From Chitinophagales bacterium (GTDB taxonomy: Bacteria > Bacteroidota > Bacteroidia > Chitinophagales > UBA10324), in assembly GCA_013816805.1 (NCBI GenBank), contig JACDDS010000006.1, positions 124,001 through 188,000 on the forward strand: 64,000 bases of DNA. Reading direction: 5' to 3'. The notes under the pieces are model-generated. The model was not told the origin of the DNA. It worked only from the letters and a program-made list of their open reading frames with translations, and searched no databases. This document shows, one piece after another, positions 8,735 through 17,943 of this stretch. Every line of letters starts with the position of its first letter. Position 1 is the first letter of the stretch. The position numbers and the translations under genes were made by a program.

Positions 8735-9625
8735 TTATTTTACACGAAACGTGAAAGTGATTGTTCCAAACTGTTCTTCAGCAGCGTTGGCGTCAGAGTT
8801 TACTTTAGTCTTCATTGCTGCATCTTCTGCAAGCTGATAAAGATAGGAATCTGTGGTAGTGGATCCCTTTTGAGTGGCTTTTGCAAATATTACACTTCCA
8901 TCGCGATCAACTTTAATGTTTACCACAACCCTGCCGGTTTTCTGAGAATTATCAATAATGGTTGGGAAGATTATAATTTTACGGCCGCTCATACCTAATT
9001 GAGCGATACCGTTTCCGCCCGGCCCTCCGTTTCCAAGTCCGGGATTGCCACTATAATCAGTTCCGTTTACATTTCCGTTTGGTTTTCCCTGGTCGCCCAT
9101 TTTACTGCCGGTCCCTTCACTTGTGCTATTGTTCGGTTTATTGCCAGGGTAAAGGGCTTTGGCTTTAGGCTGCTGTGGTGCTTCAACAGTTTGATTGGGG
9201 TTTTTCGACGATGTTGATTTAACCGGCGCAACTGATTTGTGTACCTCTTCTTTTTTAGCAATTACTGGTACATCCTCTTTGGTTTCTTCAGTTAATACAT
9301 CATTCGATTTTTTTTGAGACTGCGTCTTCGATTCCGTATGCGAGGGTATGTTTAGCTGTGCCGCATTTCCCTCCGGCTGAACATTACCAATACCTTCATC
9401 TAACAAACCAATGTTTAAATAGACTCCTTGTTCTGAAAGAGGGGGAAAAGGCGGTTTTAATCCGAAGAAAAAATAAAAGATAAGCAGCAACATTGCATGC
9501 AAGGCAGCGGTAATCAATAAACTGCTCACCGTACTCTGCTGCTCTTTTCTCAAATTTTCTTTGTCGAAAGCAGGATTTATTTCTGCTTCGTGCTTAAGAA
9601 AGTTTGAGGAAGTAATCGTATTCAA
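8735..9625 (-). CDS. TonB-family energy transducer
   Basis: This 296-residue protein has a cytoplasmic N-terminus, one membrane segment at about residues 34-54 (SLLITAALHAMLLLIFYFFF), a long Pro/Lys/Gly/Asn-rich periplasmic linker (about 80-205) and a C-terminal TonB-like domain (about 215-296) with the strand pattern GRVVVNIKVDRDGSVIFAKA and a final TITFTFRVK. It sits 49 bases downstream of exbD in the minus-strand order exbB-exbD-tonB. The three would form an inner-membrane complex that uses the proton gradient to drive TonB-dependent outer-membrane receptors. The linker contains a glycine-rich GNPGLGNGGPGGNG stretch. The target receptors are not in the window. Confidence 0.9.
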   Translation of the reverse strand: MNTITSSNFLKHEAEINPAFDKENLRKEQQSTVSSLLITAALHAMLLLIFYFFFGLKPPFPPLSEQGVYLNIGLLDEGIGNVQPEGNAAQLNIPSHTESKTQSQKKSNDVLTEETKEDVPVIAKKEEVHKSVAPVKSTSSKNPNQTVEAPQQPKAKALYPGNKPNNSTSEGTGSKMGDQGKPNGNVNGTDYSGNPGLGNGGPGGNGIAQLGMSGRKIIIFPTIIDNSQKTGRVVVNIKVDRDGSVIFAKATQKGSTTTDSYLYQLAEDAAMKTKVNSDANAAEEQFGTITFTFRVK

Positions 9626-9674
9626 GATTTGAGTGTTGTATTGAAATTTATCTAATCACATAAATAATTTGCGA

Positions 9675-10076
9675 TCATTTTTTCTTATCTGTGGCTAAAA
9701 CCATTTTAGCATGAAGCTTTGTTCCAATATCAATTACGTCCACCACATCCTGAATGGTAAGTAAGTTATCAACCCTTAATACAATGGTGGGTTCATTCAT
9801 GGTAGCAAGTTTCTGAAATAAAACGCCTTCCAGGTCCGGAAATGCAACGGGTTTATCATCCACGGCATAGTTCATATTATGATCGACAGAAAGCGTTACC
9901 ATTTTTTTTGCAATAGTTTGCTCACTGGTATTTGCTTTCGGCAAGGTTAATTTAATAACAGACGGGTTGATCATGGTAGACACAATCAGAAAAAACAGCA
10001 TCAGCATAAACATAATATCATTCAGGGAAGAGGTAGAAACCTCTGCTCTAAGCCTGCTTACCCGGCGGAATCTCAT
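9675..10076 (-). CDS. exbD: ExbD/TolR-family biopolymer transport protein
   Basis: The protein has 133 residues with one membrane segment near the N-terminus, SLNDIMFMLMLFFLIVSTM (about residues 17-35). It contains the conserved Asp of ExbD/TolR that takes part in proton translocation. The periplasmic domain follows (LPKANTSEQTI, then VTLSVDHNMNYAVDDKPV) and ends in a short basic tail. Its start codon overlaps the stop of the upstream exbB gene by four bases (ATGA), so the two are translationally coupled. Length is typical. Assignment to ExbD rather than TolR rests on the tonB neighbour; pal and tolB are not adjacent. Confidence 0.92.
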   Translation of the reverse strand: MRFRRVSRLRAEVSTSSLNDIMFMLMLFFLIVSTMINPSVIKLTLPKANTSEQTIAKKMVTLSVDHNMNYAVDDKPVAFPDLEGVLFQKLATMNEPTIVLRVDNLLTIQDVVDVIDIGTKLHAKMVLATDKKK

Positions 10077-10774
10077 GCGGTAGGTTCTTGTATAAGGTCA
10101 ATGAAGTCAACTGCATTTGCTTCCAGCATATATGAAATCCGGTCAATCATACTGTTTAAGAGATTGAAGCATACAAAAGCAAAGATTCCAATAAGCAATC
10201 CTGTGGCAGATGTGATCATTTTTTCATACAATCCACCTGCAATTGAATCTATGCTGATTACTTTCTCCACTGAGATAGTATAAAAAATCTTTATTACCCC
10301 GGAAATGGTTCCTACAAAACCCATCATGGGAGCAATGCCGGCTATAATACCAAGCCAGTTCATGTTTTTTTCCAGCTTGTATATTTCCAGTCTTCCTTCA
10401 CTTTCTACTGCTGATTCCACTTCTTTTATGGGCTTACCAATCCGCTTTATGCCTTTTCCCAGCAGCCTGGCAATAGGTGTATTTGTATTCTTGCAAAGCA
10501 TTACTGCGGCTTCCATTTTTCCATTCATTAAATAATCGCGGATATTGGACATGAAATGCTGATCTATGGCAGATGCCCGCCGAATGGTGAGGAAGCGCTC
10601 GATCGCAAAAAATACGGCCAGTGCTGATAGAATAGCGAGTGGAATCATTACCCATCCACCCTTTAAAAGCAAATCCAGAAAAGTAAGTTGTTGTGCCGGA
10701 GCGGTATTGGCATAATTCATTGGCTGCTTCAGCGTATCACCAGCCATCTGTGTAATCTGCAAAAAAAGGGTCAT
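10073..10774 (-). CDS. exbB: MotA/TolQ/ExbB proton-channel family protein
   Basis: This 233-residue protein has three predicted membrane segments: about residues 32-52 (WVMIPLAILSALAVFFAIE), about 137-160 (NWLGIIAGIAPMMGFVGTIS) and about 185-205. The segment GIAPMMGFVGTISGVIKIF is the signature of the MotA/TolQ/ExbB family, whose pentamer surrounds the ExbD dimer. A short hydrophilic N-terminus precedes the first segment. It is first in the exbB-exbD-tonB operon and overlaps exbD by four bases. The start ATG at 10774 is preferred because it is the only Met before the first membrane segment apart from residues 11 and 19. Confidence 0.92.
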   Translation of the reverse strand: MTLFLQITQMAGDTLKQPMNYANTAPAQQLTFLDLLLKGGWVMIPLAILSALAVFFAIERFLTIRRASAIDQHFMSNIRDYLMNGKMEAAVMLCKNTNTPIARLLGKGIKRIGKPIKEVESAVESEGRLEIYKLEKNMNWLGIIAGIAPMMGFVGTISGVIKIFYTISVEKVISIDSIAGGLYEKMITSATGLLIGIFAFVCFNLLNSMIDRISYMLEANAVDFIDLIQEPTA

Positions 10775-10965
10775 TGATAAATTTTGCTGTTAAACGAAGT
10801 CATGTTGCGATTATTTTTCGCTTTAACGTATCTGTCTGCTTTAGGAATAACTGAAAGGACCGGCAATAATTATAAAAGGATTTTAAGTTTTGAGGTATCT
10901 AATATTTCAGCTATCATTATTTTGAATGTCAGAAACAATGCGATTGAACTTGTAAAAAACCCATT

Positions 10966-11676
10966 TTAAAGGTGCAGGTAAAATGGCCGCATCAGGTGCT
11001 GAAACTGTAATGTAAAACGATTGTCGTTACCCTTAATCGTTATCACTTCTTCCACAATCTTTTTCGGCACCTCAAATGAATAGACTGCAATTTCACGAAA
11101 GAAAAAGCTGGTAGGCTTATCCTTAATAACAATGCTTAATTGCTGGTATAAGTGAATTGCTTTTGCCATCCAGGTAAATTTTTCCGCTACATTTCCGGGT
11201 AGCAGAATGGCAAGTAATCCGGTACCCGGCTTTAACAGCTCTTTACTATGGTCGAGCAGTTCTTTAAAAGGGAGCCTGTCATTATGCCTGGCCACATTTA
11301 CAGCAGGATTTGGAGACCGAAACTGATTCTCATAAAAGGGAGGATTGGTAATTACGAGGTCAAACTTATAAGGAGGGTTATATTTCTTAAAATCTTCATT
11401 TAGAATTTTTAAACGCTCTTTCCAGGGGGAATTCTGACAATTTTCAGTTGCCTGCTTATAGCTTTGTTCATCAATTTCAACACCTTCAATATCACATTGT
11501 GTTCTCTGTGCCAGTATTAATGATAATAGACCCGTGCCTGTTCCCACATCCAATATTTTTCCATAAACAGGTACAGGAATAGAAGCACCAAGTATACATG
11601 CATCCGTTGTAACTTTCATTGCACTGCGATCCTGATCAATGCGGAATTGCTTAAACTGAAAAAAAGAGTTAGACAT
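10966..11676 (-). CDS. trmN6: tRNA1(Val) N6-adenine methyltransferase-like protein (TrmN6/YfiC family)
   Basis: This 236-residue Rossmann methyltransferase has SAM motif I ILDVGTGTGLLSLILAQR (about residues 43-60), an acidic ribose-binding residue in VEIDEQSY, and the catalytic N6-adenine signature VITNPPFYENQ (about 107-117), the NPPY/F motif. Length and the early FRFKQF-like start fit the YfiC/TrmN6 family, which methylates A37 of tRNA1(Val) in E. coli. A tRNA-Val(TAC), the class modified in E. coli, is encoded in this window at 36.8 kb. The RNA substrate is inferred from the family. It is a single gene divergent from the ligase operon. No damage is visible. Confidence 0.88.
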   Translation of the reverse strand: MSNSFFQFKQFRIDQDRSAMKVTTDACILGASIPVPVYGKILDVGTGTGLLSLILAQRTQCDIEGVEIDEQSYKQATENCQNSPWKERLKILNEDFKKYNPPYKFDLVITNPPFYENQFRSPNPAVNVARHNDRLPFKELLDHSKELLKPGTGLLAILLPGNVAEKFTWMAKAIHLYQQLSIVIKDKPTSFFFREIAVYSFEVPKKIVEEVITIKGNDNRFTLQFQHLMRPFYLHL

Positions 11677-11843
11677 AATTTCGGGGCGCTAAGATAATTC
11701 GGTTTCATTATGGATTCGCATATGAGAGAAAATTATTGAGACCTGATTCATTATGCTTTAGAATGTTAGAATCCTGCATGTAGAATTAACAAATTTTGGA
11801 AGACAGGACTATTGAATATGATTTAATCGCTCTCTAAACTGTC

Positions 11844-11873
11844 TTGCTTTCCGTCTGATTTCCTATAGTTTTG
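11844..11873 (+). promoter_or_regulatory. Promoter of the tandem-ligase operon
   Basis: TTG at 11844-11846 is followed after exactly 19 bases by TAGTTTTG at 11866-11873, an exact fit to the Bacteroidota TTG-N19-TAnnTTTG promoter. Transcription would start only a few bases before the ATG at 11883, giving a very short leader. Confidence 0.6.
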
Positions 11874-11882
11874 CAGGAATTC

Positions 11883-14606
11883 ATGATCAGAATAGGAATA
11901 CTTTTTGGAGGTGCCTCACGTGAGCGGGAAATATCTTTTGCGGGTGGAAGAACGGTTTACGATAACCTTAATAAAAACCTCTTCGAACCTATTCCTGTTT
12001 TTGTGGATTCCCTCGGTAATTTTATACTGCTTGAATGGAAATATCTTTATAAGGGAACAATAAGAGACTTTTACCCGCCTGTCAATAAGCGTCCGCAATC
12101 ATCCTATCATTTTCAGGCTTATCTGGAATCCCTTGGGGCTCTTGACGGCGGGCAACTCGATGCGATAATTCACGAAGTAGGACAGAAAGTTTCTGTAGAG
12201 CAGTTAGGTGAAAAAATTGATTTTGCTTTTCTCGCATTGCATGGGTCTTTTGGAGAAGACGGGACTATACAAGGTCTTTTGGAATGGATGAATATTCCTT
12301 ATTCGGGTTCCGGTATACTGTCTTCCTCGATTGGTATGGATAAGGTATTTCAAAAAAAGATGATGAAGTCAGCCGGTTGGAATACTGCTGATAGTATCAT
12401 GGTTGAAAGAAATAGCTGGTTAGTCTCCGAAAATCAGCTATCTGTATATAAAAGATCCATAAAAAAAATTGGTTTTCCACTGGTGATACGGCCTGCCAAT
12501 CAGGGGTCATCTATTGGGGTATCTATTATTGAAAAAGATGATTTTGAATTCTTTAGAAATGCAGTTGATAGAGCTTTCTTTATTAAATCTGTTTCGGCAG
12601 AAAAATGGAATATATTATCCCAGGAAGAAAAGCGGGAATGGGTACGGGCTACCTCAGAAATTAAAGATGGAACAGGAATTCCTTTTATAATAAACCACCA
12701 GAGAATTGACGATCCGGCAAAATTATTTGAATATTTAGAAAAGAGATTTACAGAATCGCAGGATCCCATTTTGCTGCAAAGCATTTATGAAGAGCAGCAG
12801 GTGCTGTTGGAAGAATTTATTGATGGCATTGAATTTTCCTGCATAGTAATTCGCAACATAGACGGGACTGCTGTTGCATTACCACCTACCGAGATAAAAA
12901 AAGGAAAAGAAGTATTTGACTACCGCTCAAAATACCTGGCTGGCATGACCCGGAAAGTAACGCCTGTTGACCTACCTGATGAGCTCATTGAAAAAATCAG
13001 AAAAAATTGTGAGCGACTGTTCAGGTTTTTTAATTTCCAGGTTTATGCTCGGATCGATGGATTTATCCGAAAGGATAATAAAGTATTTCTGAATGATCCG
13101 AATACTACATCTGGCATGCTGCCATCGTCTTTCTTTTTTCATCAGGCAGCAGAAATTGGACTAAATCCTTCGCAGTTTCTTACCTATATCATCCATACCT
13201 CTATAATTGAGCGTATTCAATCTCAGCCATACACAGAAAAATACAGAGCATTGCTGCGAATTTTAGATGAAAGCATAATTCAGCAGAAGAAGAAAGGGCA
13301 GGGAAAGAAAAAGATTGGAGTAATTCTGGGAGGATATTCCTCCGAAAGACATATTTCCGTAGAAAGCGGAAGAAATATTTACGAAAAGCTTGCATCCAGT
13401 AAGCAATATGAACCTGTTCCTATTTTCCTTTTGCAGAATTCCCATGATTTAGATGAAGCTGATTGTTTTTTTGAGCTTTACCAGATACCGGTCAATCTGT
13501 TGTTGAAAGATAATGCAGACGACATCCGGGATAAAATTCTTCACTTTAAAAAACATAAAGTCATTGAAAAAATTAAAAGGAAATGCAAAGCTCTAACATC
13601 TAAATACAGCTCGTCCTCCACTGTATTTGAACCCAAAAAAATTTCATTGGAAGAATTGGGCCAAAGTGTATCAGGTGTATTTATTGCACTTCATGGCAGG
13701 CCGGGAGAAGATGGGCATTTGCAAAGCTCACTTGAAAAGCTGGGTATTCCATACAATGGGTCTGGCATTGAAGCTTCTCAAATAACCATCAATAAGTACG
13801 AAACAAATGAGCTTCTGATAAAGCATGGTTTTCAGGTAGCCAAACATGCATTGTTTAATAAAGCAGACTGGGTTATGAATAAAAGCCAGTTCTATACTGA
13901 CATTGAAAATAAATTTTTACAAACAGCTCCAAATTCTTCTTATCCGGTTATTTGCAAGCCGGTGGATGATGGCTGCAGTTCAGCAGTAAAAAAAATTAAT
14001 TCCCGGGAAGAACTCGATAGTTTTTGCCAATTAATTTTTAGGGATCATCAGGAGTTACCTGCAAAATATGTGGATTCACTTCACATGAAACCCGGGGAAG
14101 AATTTCCTTTAAAGCAGCAGTTACTTGTAGAAGATCTGATTACCGCGAACGGAGCAAAAAAATTTTTGGAGATCACCTGCGGCATGGTTACTAAAATTAA
14201 TGTGGATGGGGAATTGATCTTTGAAATTTTCGAACCATCTGAAGCATTGGCGGGGGACGCCATATTATCGCTTGAGGAAAAATTTTTAGCAGGTGAAGGA
14301 CAAAATATTACCCCGGCCCGCTTTTCAAATGACCCTGCAGAAGATAAGCGTATTGCTGGAATGGTAAAGAATGAGATGGAACGTGCAGCAAAATTGCTGG
14401 GTATCGTTGGTTACTGCAGGATTGATGCTTTTGTAAGAATCTATGAACCAGGAACGGTAGAGACTATAATTATAGAAATAAATTCTCTTCCAGGCATGAC
14501 GCCGGCGACCGTAATCTTTCACCAGGCCGCGCTTAATAATTACAAGCCGTTCGACTTTATAGACAAAATTTTAGAATTCAGCTTCAAACAAAAAAACCGT
14601 GGATAA
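11883..14606 (+). CDS. Tandem D-alanine-D-alanine-ligase-like ATP-grasp protein
   Basis: One 907-residue chain holds two complete Ddl-like units; ordinary Ddl has 300-370 residues. Unit 1 (about 1-455) starts IRIGILFGGASREREISFAGG, has the serine loop NQGSSIGVS, the ATP-grasp strand LLEEFIDGIEFSC and FDYRSKYLAG, and ends with NDPNTTSGMLPSSFF. Unit 2 (about 460-907) restarts with KKIGVILGGYSSERHISVES, has DDGCSSAVKKI at the serine loop, FLEITCGMVTK, and ends with EINSLPGMTPATVIFHQ. Both keep the GGxSxER and metal-binding Asn regions, but unit 1 has NDPNTTSG where unit 2 has the standard ENxLPG-like EINSLPG. ATG 11883 is chosen over the upstream TTG because the promoter overlaps the TTG. It may ligate amino acids for cell-wall precursors; whether both units are active is unknown. 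Confidence 0.88.
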   Translation: MIRIGILFGGASREREISFAGGRTVYDNLNKNLFEPIPVFVDSLGNFILLEWKYLYKGTIRDFYPPVNKRPQSSYHFQAYLESLGALDGGQLDAIIHEVGQKVSVEQLGEKIDFAFLALHGSFGEDGTIQGLLEWMNIPYSGSGILSSSIGMDKVFQKKMMKSAGWNTADSIMVERNSWLVSENQLSVYKRSIKKIGFPLVIRPANQGSSIGVSIIEKDDFEFFRNAVDRAFFIKSVSAEKWNILSQEEKREWVRATSEIKDGTGIPFIINHQRIDDPAKLFEYLEKRFTESQDPILLQSIYEEQQVLLEEFIDGIEFSCIVIRNIDGTAVALPPTEIKKGKEVFDYRSKYLAGMTRKVTPVDLPDELIEKIRKNCERLFRFFNFQVYARIDGFIRKDNKVFLNDPNTTSGMLPSSFFFHQAAEIGLNPSQFLTYIIHTSIIERIQSQPYTEKYRALLRILDESIIQQKKKGQGKKKIGVILGGYSSERHISVESGRNIYEKLASSKQYEPVPIFLLQNSHDLDEADCFFELYQIPVNLLLKDNADDIRDKILHFKKHKVIEKIKRKCKALTSKYSSSSTVFEPKKISLEELGQSVSGVFIALHGRPGEDGHLQSSLEKLGIPYNGSGIEASQITINKYETNELLIKHGFQVAKHALFNKADWVMNKSQFYTDIENKFLQTAPNSSYPVICKPVDDGCSSAVKKINSREELDSFCQLIFRDHQELPAKYVDSLHMKPGEEFPLKQQLLVEDLITANGAKKFLEITCGMVTKINVDGELIFEIFEPSEALAGDAILSLEEKFLAGEGQNITPARFSNDPAEDKRIAGMVKNEMERAAKLLGIVGYCRIDAFVRIYEPGTVETIIIEINSLPGMTPATVIFHQAALNNYKPFDFIDKILEFSFKQKNRG

Positions 14607-15402
14607 GCGACCAGGCCTTTGGAAATTTATAAAAACCCGTACCTTCTTATTAAACATTCTGGGAGCTGGTGCATTTTATGTAAGCTTTAGTTTTTTGTTT
14701 GCTTTTGGCATTAAAGCTTATACCCGTCACGGTTCTGAAATCAATGTACCCAACCTTAAAGGATTATCAGTTAATGAAGCTTCTAAAAAAATTAACAAAG
14801 CGGACTTGCAGCTTAAAATAGTTGATTCCGTTTATGACAGCAGGAAACCATCTTTTTTGGTTATAGATCAGAAACCTGCACCAAATTCTAAGGTTAAAGA
14901 ATCACGTACCATTTATATTACTGTTAATGCCAAAACGCCACCTCAGATCCGAATGCCGGATTTGAAAGATGCTTCTTTAAAACAAGCCACGATGATATTA
15001 GAAAGTTATGGAATGACAGTGGGCAAGCTTGTATATAAGCCAGACCTTGCCGGCAATGTTGTTCTTGAGCAGATGTACAATGGAAAGCCTATTGCATCAG
15101 GTGAGTTAGTGAAGAAGGGAGCAACTATTGACTTGGTTATTGGAGATGGCATGGGTGAAACATCTGTTGAAGTACCAAACCTTGTAGGCTTATCTCTTCG
15201 TGAAGCAGAATTCGTTGTAAAGGGATCTTCACTGAATATAGGTTCCATTATTACTGACAATACCATTAACGGCGATACGTTAGATGCCATCGTCTATCAG
15301 CAATCTCCCCCTGCCGATGAAAGCGCAAAGATTACCTTAAAGGGCGGAGATAAAATAGATGTATTTGTAACTTCTCTGAGTCACTTTAAAAAGGATCAAT
15401 AG
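14599..15402 (+). CDS. PASTA-domain membrane protein
   Basis: The protein has 267 residues. A short basic N-terminus precedes one membrane segment (about residues 15-38), then three PASTA domains: about 43-112 (INVPNLKGLSVNEASKKI), about 114-186 (MPDLKDASLKQATMIL) and about 190-262 (VEVPNLVGLSLREAEFVV). PASTA domains bind peptidoglycan or beta-lactam-like ligands in Ser/Thr kinases and class A PBPs. Here there is no kinase or transpeptidase domain, so the protein is probably a periplasmic cell-wall-binding sensor or scaffold. It begins with GTG and overlaps the stop of the tandem-ligase gene by eight bases, so the two are translationally coupled, which fits a shared role in the cell wall. Confidence 0.9.
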   Translation: MDKRPGLWKFIKTRTFLLNILGAGAFYVSFSFLFAFGIKAYTRHGSEINVPNLKGLSVNEASKKINKADLQLKIVDSVYDSRKPSFLVIDQKPAPNSKVKESRTIYITVNAKTPPQIRMPDLKDASLKQATMILESYGMTVGKLVYKPDLAGNVVLEQMYNGKPIASGELVKKGATIDLVIGDGMGETSVEVPNLVGLSLREAEFVVKGSSLNIGSIITDNTINGDTLDAIVYQQSPPADESAKITLKGGDKIDVFVTSLSHFKKDQ

Positions 15403-15455
15403 TTGAGTAATTCTGGTTTCAAACAATCATTTTAACAAATAGGAAGTAGAAGTAT

Positions 15456-17345
15456 ATGATACGAAAAATATTAAAGCAGCTGAGTTACCTGCTCCCTCTA
15501 CTATTTTTCCTGCAGGGTTCGGCACAGGAAAAGTTATTGCCTTTGTACAATTACGATCTGTCGACTAGTTCAAGACCTCTTTCTAAATCAATAAACCGTG
15601 CTGTAGTTGGTCTTCCTTTTTTCGATGATTTTTCCTATGGTTATTACACCGTATTTCCTAACCCCGAATTATGGGAAGATCAGCAGGCTTATATAAATAC
15701 CACATTTCCATTAAATCCTCCCTCGCTTGGTGTTGCAACACTTGATGGATTAAATCAATTTGGTAATCCATACGATACAGTCAGCTTCAATAATAACAGT
15801 GTGGGCCCGGCAGATACTCTTACCTCAGTACCCTTGCTTTTAGGAAGTATTTCTTCTGCGGATTCAGTTTATCTAAGTTTTCTTTTTGAGCCTGGAGGAT
15901 TAGGAGATCCCCCAAATTCAGCAGACTATAATCTGGCGAATGGGTTCAGTGGGCTCGGCGATTCACTGGTCCTGGAATTCAGGGATAATGCAGGATTTTG
16001 GAGACACATCTGGGCAAAGGATGGAAAGCCGCTACAGGGAGATTTCCGGCCTGATCTTTTTCAGAATGTAATTATTGCTTTGCGCGACAGTTTTTTTTTC
16101 TATGATGGTTTTCAATTCCGCTTCCGGAATTATGCTACCCTGATTGGCAACTTTGACCAGTGGCATATTGATTATGTAAAACTGAATACTAACAGAAACA
16201 GGAATGATACCATTATACCGGATGTTGCTGTGCAATATGTACCTGCTTCGATACTTGCCAATTATCAGTCAATGCCATGGAATCAATTTCAAAACTATCA
16301 GTCATCTGAAAAAGCAAGTAGTGAAGTACTTGCAGTTCAAAATAATAACCCCATCCAGGAGAATACAAGTGCACAGTTCCTTGCGACAGAAATAAATACA
16401 AACACATTTATCTATTCTTCTACAGAGGTAAGTAAGAATCTACAGCCGCTTGCATCAACTACTTATAATCTTGAATCTTTTCCTATCCAGAATTTTGACG
16501 GTGATAGTATTGTAATCCAGTCTAAATATTGGCTGAGCCCAAATCCGAGCGGCAATGCTGTTCTGGTCAATGACACCGTTTCCCGTAACCAGGTTTTCTC
16601 CAACTATTTAGCGTATGATGATGGCTCTGCTGAATATCGTTATGAACTATCCGGTTCTCCTGCATTTCTGGCTCAGCAATACCACGTGAATCAACCTGAT
16701 TCCATAAGTGCAATCGGCATCAACTTTCAGTACTCTACCATCGATTTGAGGCAGACGCTTATTTCGCTGATTATCTGGAAAAATATTTTTGATGATGATA
16801 CTTTGTTTCGTGAAGACTTATTAAGAGCGGTTTATACGAATCAAACAGGCGGGTTTTCTTTATACAGACTTTCCAGGCCTGTTGCCGTTTCTGATACTTT
16901 TTATATCGGATGGCAACAGTCTGGTTTTACAAATGAAGTATCAATCGATGTGGGATTTGACAAGAATGATATTTCCAATAACCTTTTATTTATAAATGAT
17001 GATGGCACTTGGAGGAATTCACTATTTCCAGGCACTGTGATGATGCGCCCGTACTTTGGTAATGACATTCCATTTGGTGTTGGGATTGATGAAACACATA
17101 AAGAGTATGCTGAATATAAAATATTCCCTAACCCTGTTAGTGACAAGCTCAGTATAATTAATACGGAGAATGCTCCTTTGGTAGCTGAAGTGATGGATTA
17201 TTCAGGTAAGATACTGATCAGGGAAAAAGAAAATTCATCTTCTTTAGATGTTCATGCTCTTCTTCCAGGTTTTTATTTAATTAAAATAACGGATCTCAGA
17301 ACGGGGGAAAGCACTGTAGAAAAATTTATTAAATCAAGTTACTGA
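15456..17345 (+). CDS. T9SS-exported protein, function unknown
   Basis: The protein has 629 residues with a signal peptide (about residues 1-24, ending GSAQ) and a C-terminal T9SS type A sorting domain from about residue 548: YKIFPNPVSDKLSI, then VEVMDYSGKIL-like strands and LLPGFYLIKI. The middle part (about 40-540) shows beta-rich sequence (LYNYDLSTSS, LEFRDNAGFWRHIW) with no enzyme motif I can name. Such proteins cross the outer membrane through the type IX system and are anchored or released. It follows the PASTA gene after 53 bases and ends by overlapping the rhodanese start by one base, so it belongs to the same operon. It is likely a surface protein without a known partner. Confidence 0.85.
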   Translation: MIRKILKQLSYLLPLLFFLQGSAQEKLLPLYNYDLSTSSRPLSKSINRAVVGLPFFDDFSYGYYTVFPNPELWEDQQAYINTTFPLNPPSLGVATLDGLNQFGNPYDTVSFNNNSVGPADTLTSVPLLLGSISSADSVYLSFLFEPGGLGDPPNSADYNLANGFSGLGDSLVLEFRDNAGFWRHIWAKDGKPLQGDFRPDLFQNVIIALRDSFFFYDGFQFRFRNYATLIGNFDQWHIDYVKLNTNRNRNDTIIPDVAVQYVPASILANYQSMPWNQFQNYQSSEKASSEVLAVQNNNPIQENTSAQFLATEINTNTFIYSSTEVSKNLQPLASTTYNLESFPIQNFDGDSIVIQSKYWLSPNPSGNAVLVNDTVSRNQVFSNYLAYDDGSAEYRYELSGSPAFLAQQYHVNQPDSISAIGINFQYSTIDLRQTLISLIIWKNIFDDDTLFREDLLRAVYTNQTGGFSLYRLSRPVAVSDTFYIGWQQSGFTNEVSIDVGFDKNDISNNLLFINDDGTWRNSLFPGTVMMRPYFGNDIPFGVGIDETHKEYAEYKIFPNPVSDKLSIINTENAPLVAEVMDYSGKILIREKENSSSLDVHALLPGFYLIKITDLRTGESTVEKFIKSSY

Positions 17346-17650
17346 TGAAAGAAATTTCTGTTGAAGAATTGAAAGCCAGAAAAGAAAAGGGTGAACAGTT
17401 AAACCTGATTGATGTTCGTGAAACCTGGGAATTTGAAGAGTTCAATATAGGTGCGCAAAATGTCCCGTTGTCCACGTTTGTCAATCACCTGGAAGAGCTA
17501 CAACCATTTAAAGAGAAAGAGGTAATCATTCAGTGCAAGATGGGCGGCCGCAGCAGCCAGGCTGCTATGATCCTGGACCAGATGGGTTTTACCGATGTGA
17601 AGCATGTAAAAGGAGGCCTGGATGAATGGAAGGCAAAATTCCCGGTTTAA
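17345..17650 (+). CDS. Single-domain rhodanese-like sulfurtransferase
   Basis: This 101-residue rhodanese domain has the N-terminal LIDVRETWEFEEFNIGAQNV (CH2A-like) and the active-site loop VIIQCKMGGRSSQAA. Cys65 is the persulfide-forming residue, followed by a six-residue loop of the sulfurtransferase class. GLDEWKAKFPV closes the domain. It is cytoplasmic, without a signal. Its ATG overlaps the stop of the T9SS gene by one base (TGATG). Such single-domain proteins (GlpE/PspE type) move sulfane sulfur in many pathways; nothing in the operon shows which. Confidence 0.92.
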   Translation: MKEISVEELKARKEKGEQLNLIDVRETWEFEEFNIGAQNVPLSTFVNHLEELQPFKEKEVIIQCKMGGRSSQAAMILDQMGFTDVKHVKGGLDEWKAKFPV

Positions 17651-17694
17651 TAAAAAAGGTTATATTAAAACTTTTATCGGAGAGCTTTAATTTA

Positions 17695-17943
17695 TTAATT
17701 TATTATCACCGTTCCAGAAGATGCCGGATTATTATATTGTAGTACTCTCCATTCATACAACGCTGCAGGAAGTGTTCTTACATTAAGCATTCTGTTCTTG
17801 AAGTAACGGTATAAATTTACTGAACCCACCATCTGTCCGAATTGATTGTATAGTTCAAAACTTGCATTATCTGTTATACTGTAGACAATATTGAGCCAAT
17901 CATGAGCAGGATTGGGATTGATGTGATAAGAGCCTTTTGAAAA
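17695..17943 (-). pseudogene. Frameshifted T9SS sorting domain, detached from 17900-19180
   Basis: Read on the minus strand, this segment encodes HHQIFSKGSYHINPNPAHDW, then FELYNQFGQMVGSVNLYRYF and MLNVRTLPAALYEWRV. It is nearly identical in pattern to the last 85 residues of the neighbouring 593-residue paralogue (HHQNFSKDFYHISPNPAHDW and so on). It is out of frame with the gene just upstream, whose own frame ends with the non-homologous tail SNLFKRLLSHQSQSCS. The gene upstream has therefore lost its sorting domain by frameshift, and this is the orphaned part. Confidence 0.85.

Noticed and set aside
10784..10969. Plus-strand frame of 61 codons
   Set aside because: Small, without family pattern, in the gap between two divergent genes; it overlaps likely promoter DNA.
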